A program made the translations under genes and the position numbers. From Serpula lacrymans var. lacrymans S7.9 (taxonomy: Eukaryota; Basidiomycota; Agaricomycetes; Boletales; Serpulaceae): DNA of 64,000 bases. Positions 32,914 through 41,176 of the stretch are shown here, one piece after another. The notes under the pieces were generated by a model that made no database searches, had not been told where the DNA came from, and was given only the letters and a program-made list of their open reading frames with translations. Positions within the stretch are counted from its first letter, which is position 1. The number at the start of each line of letters is the position of its first letter. The stretch covers positions 806,857 through 870,856 of the forward strand of contig NW_006763295.1 in assembly GCF_000218685.1 (NCBI RefSeq), read 5' to 3'.

Positions 32914-34125
32914 AAAACCCTGGAGCAAGTTAGCTCGTTCTTCCTCCGGCATTGCTTCTAACATTGCTCGGAGATCGAACTTTGGTTTTTGTGGTATCTG
33001 TCCGTTCAGATGGTCTCTGGCTCTATGGCCCTTTTCTCCGCACTTGAAGCAGCGTCCTTCATTTCGGAACTTCTGCTTGTCCAGTTCCATCTCTTTTCCA
33101 GCTCCGGTGTATAGTGTACCCGTGCCGTCTTTCTTCGCTTCCACCGTCTCGGTCTTCCTCTCCGAAGCACCCTTATCTTGGTATCTTCCATTGGGTCCCC
33201 GGTTCCCTGTACCGGAGCTGCCGCTGGTTGATCCCTTCAACATCCGCTCGTTCTCTACTTGATCTCGCCACAATTGGTCGTTTGTGACGATCCTCGTCTT
33301 CCACTCTGTATATGTCGTGGGAATGTTTCCGCTATAAATGATCTGCTTTATCAGTGGACCATTTATGTTATTCCTGATTAGTGTGATCAGGAATTGTTCG
33401 CTCCTTTTGACATCATAGCTGGCCTGCCTCCTCAACTCTTCGAATTTTACAAAGAACTCTTGGGCCGTCAGAGTTCCTTGTTTCTTGTATATAATTTCGT
33501 ATCTTGCTCTCTCTTCTTCGTGCGTGTCAGTGAAATGGTCTTTGAGGGTCCTCTCAAAGTGAGCCCAGCTCTCTAAGAGGGTGATTTCCCCTGCATCCGA
33601 CCTTTCTTCTGCAATCTTCCTCCTCTCTACCCACTCTGTTCTTAGGGCTGCTGCTGCCCCTATACTCATATAGGATAAGGCGAAGCTTATCCGGTTCCTT
33701 TCTCGGGAGAAGTATGCCGAGTTGGCATTGAAATGGAGTTCTAATGACTCCGAGAAGCTTCGAAACTTCTTCTTGTCTCCGTCGTAAGGTTCCGGCTTTG
33801 CTAATGCCGTTTTCCTAAACTCTGCTTCTTGTGCGCGTGGCAGGCCCATCCCTGAAGGCTGCCTCCTTTCGCTCTCTGCGAGCCTTCTGCGCAAGTCTCT
33901 TACTTCTTCGTCTTTTGATGAGAATCTCTCTTCCCATAATTCGTTGTTGTCTGCGATTGCGTTGTTGACCGCCGCCAAGATGATGTTCTGCAGGTTCTGC
34001 ATCTGCTGCTGGTTGGTTGCCGGCGATGGTACGCGCGGCTGAATATGCGGTAACGCGTCCCGCAAATCTGACATGTCGGTGCTCTCGGCCATGTCCGGAT
34101 TCTCTCGATATGTGTCGTAAGACAT
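32911..34125 (-). CDS. Chromovirus gag
   Basis: 404 residues from ATG 34123-34125 to TAA 32911-32913. The capsid region includes LLESWAHFERTLKDHFTDTH, KKQGTLTAQEFFVKFEELRR and EQFLITLIRNNINGPLIKQI. The single zinc knuckle is CFKCGEKGHRARDH: the first Cys, second Cys and His are in place but the fourth ligand position, normally Cys, is His. The stop codon follows immediately after the heptamer GGGTTTT, so gag and protease are linked by a likely -1 frameshift. Otherwise the frame is undamaged. Confidence 0.92.
   Translation of the reverse strand: MSYDTYRENPDMAESTDMSDLRDALPHIQPRVPSPATNQQQMQNLQNIILAAVNNAIADNNELWEERFSSKDEEVRDLRRRLAESERRQPSGMGLPRAQEAEFRKTALAKPEPYDGDKKKFRSFSESLELHFNANSAYFSRERNRISFALSYMSIGAAAALRTEWVERRKIAEERSDAGEITLLESWAHFERTLKDHFTDTHEEERARYEIIYKKQGTLTAQEFFVKFEELRRQASYDVKRSEQFLITLIRNNINGPLIKQIIYSGNIPTTYTEWKTRIVTNDQLWRDQVENERMLKGSTSGSSGTGNRGPNGRYQDKGASERKTETVEAKKDGTGTLYTGAGKEMELDKQKFRNEGRCFKCGEKGHRARDHLNGQIPQKPKFDLRAMLEAMPEEERANLLQGF
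32914..32920 (-). promoter_or_regulatory. Candidate -1 ribosomal frameshift heptamer GGGTTTT
   Basis: In the gag frame the codons read CAG GGT TTT TAA. The heptamer G GGT TTT fits the X XXY YYZ rule, and a -1 slip continues in the protease frame (FLRRPAATPRQTVPKNF). No stop intervenes between the slip site and the protease. Confidence 0.75.
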
Positions 34126-34542
34126 TCAGGGATGGTGATGGTGATGGTGATGGTGTTAGGAAATATAGGGCTGGGGTGACTCGTTCTTGTTTTATGGTCG
34201 GCCCGGGATAGGGCAGAATCGGGATCTGATACGAGTATAGTGGTGCAAAGGGCATTCAAAAAAGGTTCCCCAGATGACAAATCTGGATCAACACTTCTTT
34301 AATGAAGATCCCTTTCTCTGTCTAGTTCCTTCTGCTTATGGGTTCCTCTTCTGTCCCCACTAAGCGTGTACGTAAACTATCTAATATAGTACCATTCTAA
34401 TATAGTACAGTGTTCTAATTGTATCGTAATCGAGGTCCGAACGGTTGTCTCGATGATGGCCCGCGTTAACCGCTGTCAGCCCTCTTCCTACTGGCGGAGG
34501 CAAGTGCCCGGCCCGGTAAGAAGTATAAAGAAGTTTATGTAA

Positions 34543-34809
34543 CTAATAGAACCTTAGCGACTCCACGTCACTAGGTTCTCTAAGTACTGGATTGTGGGGG
34601 CGGATGATAGGAGATAGAGGGATGGTTTCGAAAGATGAGTTAGATGGCGATGATTGGATGAATGTGATTATAGTGGATGGGCGAGTGATAGGTGATGTGA
34701 TTTGAGAGAGGGGTGTGGTGAGGCGAAAGTATAGTTTGAGTAGAACGAAAAATAGGATGATGATGACGGGGGTTAGGATGATGATTAGAGTAGCCTTTGT
34801 TTCTGTCAT
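34543..34809 (-). CDS. Leader ORF upstream of gag, predicted small membrane protein
   Basis: The frame starts at ATG 34807-34809, 7 bp inside the putative primer-binding site, and encodes 88 residues. The N-terminal segment ATLIIILTPVIIILFFVLLK is strongly hydrophobic, followed by a basic YFR and a Ser/Thr/Pro-rich hydrophilic tail. Gag begins about 420 bp downstream. I know of no standard gag-pol component that fits. It may be a real accessory ORF or chance; a family alignment would decide. Confidence 0.4.
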   Translation of the reverse strand: MTETKATLIIILTPVIIILFFVLLKLYFRLTTPLSQITSPITRPSTIITFIQSSPSNSSFETIPLSPIIRPHNPVLREPSDVESLRFY

Positions 34810-34840
34810 CAACTAGGTGCTCTTTACCAGCTTTTGATTA

Positions 34841-35199
34841 TATAACGACTGAGTTGCACTACTGGAAGAAACCAGGCAACTCAACGTCAATCTCTAGCAA
34901 GTAGTTGAACAAGTGTATAAAGACGAAATCAAAAGCTAGGGTATGTACATCGTTGAGTGTCTACTTATATATGTAAGAACTCATGTCAGCCATGAGGCGC
35001 TGACTGATAGACATGAGGATGTATCGTGTTTAGCTTGGTAAGATGATTTGTAAGTGATCATGTGACTTGGGGTCACGTGATGAGATAAGAAGATAAGATA
35101 AGGAAAGCTACGTGATAAGATAAGGAGAAATGAGTGTTTCTACTTCAGAGTTGGACATGAAGGGTGAAGTATTAGATGTAAAAGAAGAGGATCGTGACA
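34841..35199 (-). repeat. Chromovirus 5' LTR
   Basis: 359 bp, reads identical to the partner at 30883-31241. A CTGGG target duplication follows at 35200-35204. Confidence 0.93.
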
Positions 35200-36277
35200 C
35201 TGGGACTCACTTGTTCCAAATTGGAACTACTCCTCTCCCTCCCTCGTTTGATCAGGTGGTCCAACACAACCAGTCCATTGGTAAGGCCATGGAACTGTTG
35301 GATTTGGACTAGGTGGTGGACCGGTGGCTCCAGTTTCTTTTTTTTCAGCAGAACATTCATTTACAGTGCAATTATTTTTGATTTTTGAATCATTTTTATG
35401 AACACATATTTTTTTAGAATGTCTGACTGACAATAAAGGAACTGTGTTGATACTGATAGTGTTTTGCCTTGCCCTTTTTTTACTGCATCTTCCCATGACA
35501 TCATGATTTTCCTGCTCTCTTTTTGCTATTGGACTTTACTTTATGGCTGTACAAACGTGTGACATTACTCACAGCATTTATTGTTCTATCCCTTTCTTTT
35601 CCTTTTTTTGACAATCTTATCCTGTACTACCTACACAGGATTTGTCAGCGTACATTCCTTCCTTCATGTTCTTTCTCATTCTTTTTGCACAGCTATACTG
35701 TGCATAGCCTACTTTTCTTTTACTATATAAACCCCTGTATTTTACCTTGTAAAAAAAAACAAGTACTCGATTCCAGACTTCTTCTCTAATCTTAAGTCCA
35801 CTTCTTACTGCTACTTGTGATCCAGTGTGGTCACAACACTTCCCACTGCTTCCACTGTTAATTGCTGTCATCATCACTCCCCACTTTTGAAGTCATTGTT
35901 ATCCCTTTCGATTAGAGTCCTTCTGAGCACTACAGTTTGTGCGTCAGGAGCCTGCTATCACTGGGAACCTCGTCACCTTGTCATCCTCGTCGTTCTCAAA
36001 CCTACCTTATGCTACAATTAGCAAGGTAGTGCTCATCTATACTCGTCACTAAGCCCCTATCTTCTATAAATTCAACTATCCCTCCTCCTCAAAACCCACA
36101 CTCATACATCTCTGGGTTTTACTTTGAAGGATCTTCATACATACCACCCCACGAACAACCAGAGCACCCACTGTTCTAGGAGGCAAAGCCCATAAACAAG
36201 TTCCGTGGAATCTGGGAGGATTGTTTGTTAGTTTGTTTTTGTGTGTGGTTTTCTAACAGCAGTTCTCATCATCGACA

Positions 36278-36950
36278 GCGGGAAGCTCAATAGTTCCATC
36301 TCCTGCAATTCCACAACCACCACCAACATCCAGGAGCCAGCTAGCAAAGGCTTCACTTTCTGGAGTACGGTCCAGGCGCATGTTCTGTGTGAGATAGCAG
36401 ACATGGATATTTGTCCACAGTCGTGACTTTCTAAGAGAGGCAGAAATAATGTGTTGCCTTGACCCTCTTGGAACAACAGGTGTTGTTTGGTGGAAGTCCC
36501 CTCCAAAGACCATTATAATGCCTCCAAATGGAAGCTGATTATCCAAAATGCCCCGCAATGTACAATCCAATGCTTCAATCCCATAACAGTGTTGCATTGG
36601 TGCTTCATCCCAGACTATAACTCCAGTATGTCTAAAAACCTCATGGAGGTCAGAGTTTTTTGGAATCCTGCATGTGGATGTTTCATGTACATGAATAGGG
36701 ATTCCAAAGTGTGAATGAGCTGTGCAGCCACCCTCCAAGAGCAGGGATTCAATTTCAGAGGATGCTACACATAGAGCAACATTATGATTATCTCTTGCTC
36801 AAGCAGCAGCGGCAATTGTATTACAGAGATATGTTTTTCTCTTACCTTCAGCACTGTGAATAAAGCAAGTTATTCCCCTATTATGATAGATTGACTGTAT
36901 GATGGTATCAAAAGCATTCCACTGCTCTTGACTGAGCTACTCCACACTAT
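36278..36950 (-). pseudogene. Helitron Pif1-like helicase, central part
   Basis: Minus-strand reading gives a degenerate Walker A (HSAEGKRKTYL), then VIVWDEAPMQ (Walker B), GGIIMVFGGDFHQTTPVVPR and SRLWTNIHVCYLTQNMRL. The block ends at GDGTIELPA, where R1 is inserted. A TGA at 36799-36801 interrupts the frame between Walker A and Walker B in a position where Arg is usual, so the gene is dead. The N-terminal rolling-circle domain is not found upstream. Confidence 0.8.
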
Positions 36951-38137
36951 CTTTTGAGGAATAATAACAAGTTAAGTGATCAAATTTTATTTAGTCAGAA
37001 GTCAGTGAACTTGTGCTGTCTGTCCTTATAAACGTGAGAATTTTCAATGTGGCCACAACTTTCACTACACTCGTTACTACTGCACTACCTACCCTCTCCT
37101 GCTAACCGAAAACCACATGAGCAAAACTAAGCGAAAAAATGTGCTCCCACGTGTGCCGCACGCAACTTTTGGGACCACTGTTACAGTGGTCATTTGGTTA
37201 CGGTTGAAATTTTAAACACCGCGGAACACGGCATCTTAGTATATTCAACAGCCACTTTTATACCTCTAATTTGCCCATGCAGTGTGACCCTGATTGTTGT
37301 GAGTATCAATATTATTATAAAATGTGCTTTGCAAGTACAGGGAAAATTGGTGAAGACAAAATGTCACGAATATGGAAAGGAAAATAGTTACTACATAAAA
37401 TTTGTACGGCAAAGTTCACAGGCAGGCCAGGGATTGAGTGCAAGGGGGTACAAGGCATATGTCAGCTGGAAATATTAGGTAAGTAGAAAGTCACGCTTAC
37501 CTACTTTGCATGCTCAGTCAACCTCGAGTGGCCAGAGTAAAAAAAAAAATTGGGTTTTAGCTGATCTGTGGAATGAGCGTTGTGATGGAATGGATCCAGA
37601 ATAGTGGCTGCAGCGTTGGACGAGATTGAGCACCCAGTGAGCGGTAGTAAGGAAAAAACCTCGCCGTGTGTGATGGTGTGACCTGTAACTAATAACATGG
37701 CCACAGATCCGCATAACTGTGCAGGTACTAAAACTTCTATGGCTGTCGCACTATAGTCAACTAACCAAGCCCTGTCATTCAGCCCTGATAATCTGGCCAT
37801 ACAATGTTGCTAATTTGGTGGTCATATAATGGTATAGCAACCCTGGTGCCGTGGATAAAACGTGAGTTTTTATTTTATTCTTGTTTTATGACTTTATCAC
37901 TTGTTGCCACAGTTGCCACCCACGTTTTACGGGCAGTCACATATTGTAAGTTATTATATTATCCGTGTTTACTGATTCATCCAGATATTCTCGCTTTTGC
38001 ACAGGCATTATCATCTCTTGTTTCCTGCTCGTTGATTACTTTTCTGTTTTTTCAATGCAAATATAACAAATACAGGCTACCACATATGAGAATAAGCACA
38101 ATATACTACATTCATTTTTACAGATATGGTCATGCCC
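36951..38137. repeat. Right part of transposon island, no supported gene
   Basis: 37095-37187 repeats the Helitron-end block seen near 28905-28985, and 36973-37030 repeats TTAAGTGATCAA...GTCAGTGAACTT seen near 29075. GACCACTGTAACAGTGGTC near 37170-37190 is a palindrome. 37200-38137 is AT-rich with open frames that show no family likeness or splice-supported coding. Confidence 0.45.
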
Positions 38138-38377
38138 TTAGGAATATTCAAAGAGACCTATCGAAATTGTCGGTCGTTGAAAGAAATCCGATGCCGTCGC
38201 CGGCATTCCAAACGACCACCGTCCACCGTCCCCTTCGTTATAGATAGGGCCCGATGTCCTCTGCGTGCTTACATAATACAAAGTTTGTCCTAGACCTTGC
38301 AATTGACCAACTTGTGAGAACGACGGTCCGAGGTGTGGAAGTGCAGTAACTGAAGCGCAAACAGTCAAAAACTTCAT
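38138..38377 (-). CDS. Possible small secreted protein or truncated gene beside a Helitron end
   Basis: 79 codons from ATG 38375-38377. The first 20 residues (MKFLTVCASVTALPHLGPSF) could be a weak signal peptide, and the remainder has no recognised domain. The word TCTATAACGAAGGGGAC at about 38233-38249 lies inside it on the same strand and matches the Helitron-end sequence at 28980-28996, with A before the TC as Helitron insertion predicts. The frame may therefore be the 5' stub of a host gene cut by a Helitron. It diverges from the flavin-reductase gene 97 bp away. Confidence 0.25.
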   Translation of the reverse strand: MKFLTVCASVTALPHLGPSFSQVGQLQGLGQTLYYVSTQRTSGPIYNEGDGGRWSFGMPATASDFFQRPTISIGLFEYS

Positions 38378-38473
38378 AGCTGGGGAGTTTGAGTAACATC
38401 TCCTTTATTTGAATAGATTCCATATCTGAATTGGCATTTTCGTTCCATAACGGAGACGATTTCTACATCCACA

Positions 38474-39781
38474 ATGGCTCTCCCACCTCCTGTGACTCGA
38501 ACTATAGCTCTGAAATGTCTACGAAGACATATACATCGCCATGGCGGTATGCGCGTTGTCGTTCCTAAGATAACACGTCTATTCAGCTCGTCGGACTGTG
38601 CTCAAGCTAGTAAAGACCGTGACGCTGAAAGTTCGCGCTACTCAGACCGTCAAAGCTCGCCTCTTCGCGAGTTCAATGCCTCTCCCTCGTTCCAATACAC
38701 AAGGTCTCCCAATCCATCATGGAAACTAGGACAAAGCCATACTTTGCAACACGAAAATCAGAAGGAATGGAAGTCGGACGAGATGCAGGGATGGAAGACT
38801 TGGCAAATGGATGAGACCCCATCACGGTACGTGTTCTCATTCGCGTCATAAGCATTACTGGTCACGATACAAAACAAAAAATGCTAGGCCCATTTGTCGA
38901 GACTAACTACTTACTTTATATAGGGATATTTATCGACTCTTGACAAGTGCAGTCGTGCCTCGCCCGATCGCTTTTGTGTCTACCCTCTCAGCAAATGGCG
39001 TCCCTAACTTGGCACCGTTCAGGTGAGGATATCTCTTTTATGGGTTAAAAAAGGCGAGCTAACCATGTTTATGCCGCATCTGCAAACCCTGTGCAGCTAT
39101 TTTTCGATGGTTAAGATCTATCTTATTCTTCCATCTCAGTGGCCTTACGTATTCTAACTTGCGCAGGTCGCACATAACCCACCGTTAATCAGCGTTTCAT
39201 TCTCGCTCTCTCCAAAAAGGCCAAAAGACACTCGGGAAAATATTTTAGCGACCAAGGAGTTCACTGTTAGCATAATTAACGAGGCTTTCGTAGAGGCGGC
39301 CAATGCGACGTCCGTAGAAGCCCCCGCTGATATTGACGAGTGGCAGTTAAGCGGCCTGACCATGGCGAAAAGTGTAAGGCCCAACTCATTATTAACACGC
39401 TTTTGACATCGAGGCACACTTTTCATAGACAGACGTCAATCCCCCGTGGGTCAGGGAGAGTGCTGTAGGCCTTGAATGCGAGGTAGGTTAATGGTCATAA
39501 TACATTGTTTCAGTAATCATACCACCTTCTAGCTCTTTCATACGTATGACATCTGCCCACCAAGCTCGGATGAAATCACCCATACGCTTGTGCTGGGCCT
39601 CATCAAGAGAGCGCATGTCAGATCTTCTGTGATGAAGGATGACGGTACTGTCGACCCCCTAAAGCTCCGTGCCGTCTCACGTTTAGGCGGTAACACGTAT
39701 GCACGGATAGGGGAGGGTTTTGAGGTTCCTCGACCGTCTTGGAAAGTCATGCGCCACGAAATCGAAGCTCAAGATCACTGA
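38474..39781 (+). CDS. Flavin reductase-like domain protein (FMN-binding)
   Basis: Six exons: 38474-38826, 38924-39022, 39097-39109 (13 nt), 39167-39373, 39429-39482 and 39533-39781, giving 324 residues. The flavin-reductase-like split-barrel family binds FMN and reduces it or acts as a flavin oxygenase component. The core reads LLTSAVVPRPIAFVSTLSAN, then GVPNLAPFSYFSMVAHNPPL and ISVSFSLSPKRPKDTRENIL; the joins across the 13-nt exon are needed to make this motif. The C-terminal part contains LKLRAVSRLGGNTYARIGEG. The N-terminal 110 residues are basic and disordered (RHIHRHGGMRVVVPKITRLF), possibly a mitochondrial presequence. Substrate unknown. Confidence 0.9.
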
Positions 39782-41176
39782 AGAACGTTGCATAGACTTG
39801 CCGCACACAAGTTATCACGGGCATCGTGTTGATATCGCTATCTCCGCACGAGTAGCAATGGAGACCATAATGCTATGGGCCATGTTATTGACTGCATGAT
39901 ATCATTTCCGCGTGTTCCATTATGGCTGATAATGATATAGTTTAATGGAGTGCGTTAGAACTGCAGTATAATTCTCACTCGTGATCGGCGGCCAGGGATT
40001 CATCATCACGCTAGTGGCATTGACGAGACGTTAGATGTAGGATAACGTACCAACATCATACAACAAGCACGGCAGGTGTAATTCCCCATGGGCGAAATCA
40101 CAGGCTTTCCCTGAAAGTACATTCGATTAGCTAAGGTCTATCAGCTGAGAGGCTGCTGATAGTCGACTGTCAAGCCACGGTCTTTGTTCCGATTCCAGGC
40201 ATTAACGCTTCGTAGAAGTGAGCTGGAAGCGACGAAAGGCCACACAAGCACAAATCGAAATCATATGAGCGAATCGGTTCCCCGCGAAAAGGCATGTTCT
40301 TCACTAAAGGGTACGGCAGAGCAAAAGAGGCAAAGGGTTTCCGTACAGAAATAGCGCTAGCACAGATGCATGCCACGACAAAAATCTGAAGTAATAAAAG
40401 GAAGCACGTTGTTCATTGAAGGCCCATATCTGCACCGGAAAAGTGAGATGAAAGCCACGATATGTGCTGCGCGTTGTCCGCGTCTCTTATCGATTGGATG
40501 TAGACCCATAGCGGTCCAATGTTTCCAGGGAGAAGGGAGGTCAGAAGATGGACCATGCAGGCTTCCATTGGGGGGGAAGGAGAGAAACATGCAGCACAAG
40601 AGGGCATTCTGCAGGTGACAGAGATTGGTAACCAAAGATGTTGAGCCTGTAGTAGTAGGTCCGTGCAAGCAGGCCAATATTACGATATGATAGGCTTGAA
40701 ACGTCGGTGTAAGGTGATGGCAATGCAGGCTGATAACAAGTGACATGAACAGCACTTGGACATTCCTCGAGGCAGGAATGAGGCCCAGGAGCCACAGAAA
40801 ATACAGCCATGGGTCCTTATATTGCGACCACGGAGGTCGGGATACCGCCCGGGTCCTTTCCCGCCACGTGTGCGTGCTCCGCCACATAACCTCTTTCGCG
40901 CAGTTGGCCCTCTAAGCCTTTCTCTCATCCTCTGCAGTGCTCTCTCCTTTGTCGTCCGTATGCTCTTTTCTCCCCCACCATTGCCTTCTAATCCTTTTGT
41001 TGCAGCCTCCTGATTTTCGTAATCTAATCTCGGCCAACGGGCCCTGTTCTAAGGTGTTAGCGGTGGATACTACCAACAAATCAAGTGAGTTGTTGTTCTT
41101 TTTGTTCATTTCTTACGTCCTCATCCGAAATTCCTCTTTATAACTTCAGCGTCCCGGCAGAGACCCCAACAGTGCC
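39782..41176. promoter_or_regulatory. Intergenic region and upstream region of the Sec7/PH gene
   Basis: 1.4 kb without a convincing gene. Pyrimidine-rich stretches at 40905-41010 (TCCTCTGCAGTGCTCTCTCC and similar) lie just upstream of the Sec7 gene and are typical of fungal promoters. A minus-strand TATA-like CAATATAAGG near 40815 precedes only weak open frames. Confidence 0.4.

Larger units (their letters stand above)
30883..35199 (-). mobile_element. Internally deleted Ty3/gypsy chromodomain retrotransposon
   Basis: The 4317-bp element lies on the minus strand. LTRs are 30883-31241 and 34841-35199, each 359 bp and identical as far as I can read. On the coding strand they start TGTCACGATCC and end CGTTATA. 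A polypurine tract (AAAGGGGGGGTAA, minus strand, about 31242-31254) directly precedes the 3' LTR. A primer-binding-like TGGTAAAGAGCACC (34816-34829) lies about 11 bp inside the 5' LTR. Internal order is leader ORF, gag, aspartic protease, then integrase C-terminal tail with chromodomain. Reverse transcriptase, RNase H and the integrase core are missing, so it could only have moved in trans. Confidence 0.93.
30878..35204. repeat. 5-bp target-site duplication CTGGG
   Basis: CTGGG at 30878-30882 and 35200-35204 flanks the chromovirus. The uninterrupted R1 copy has a single CTGGG at the matching place (CTGCCTGGGACTCAC, about 23864-23878), so the empty site is available in the same window. Confidence 0.92.
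30137..36277 (+). repeat. R1 copy 2, inserted in the Helitron helicase and itself split by a chromovirus
   Basis: R1 starts TGTCATGCACC at 30137 and ends CATCATCGACA at 36277. GCGG sits immediately left (30133-30136) and right (36278-36281); removing R1 and one GCGG restores the helicase reading ELPANMLMPENT. The chromovirus with its duplicated target (30883-35204) lies inside, leaving about 1819 bp of R1. The 180-codon frame reads 30440-30882 and continues at 35205-35312. Confidence 0.75.
29005..37187 (-). mobile_element. Degenerate Helitron A (helicase part), split by R1
   Basis: Minus-strand Pif1-type helicase pieces at 36278-36950 and 29401-30136 read into each other once the 6.1-kb R1 copy is removed. 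Below the helicase stop lie an ATT microsatellite (29046-29065) and a GTGGC/GCCAC hairpin near 29010-29025 in a Helitron-like 3' tail. The high-coordinate end shares about 200 bp of end sequence with 28905-29170. No RepHel rolling-circle domain is seen, so only the C-terminal helicase half remains. Both termini are approximate. Confidence 0.5.

Noticed and set aside
33815..34255. Second minus-strand frame overlapping the start of gag
   Set aside because: It overlaps gag in another frame, has no ATG-based reason to be translated, and its Arg-rich content is the shifted reading of gag codons.
40357..40887. 176-codon minus-strand open frame with hydrophobic N-terminal part
   Set aside because: No ATG-supported start with good context, no splice-supported continuation, and no recognisable family; composition looks like promoter DNA. 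A TATA-like word upstream keeps a small gene barely possible.
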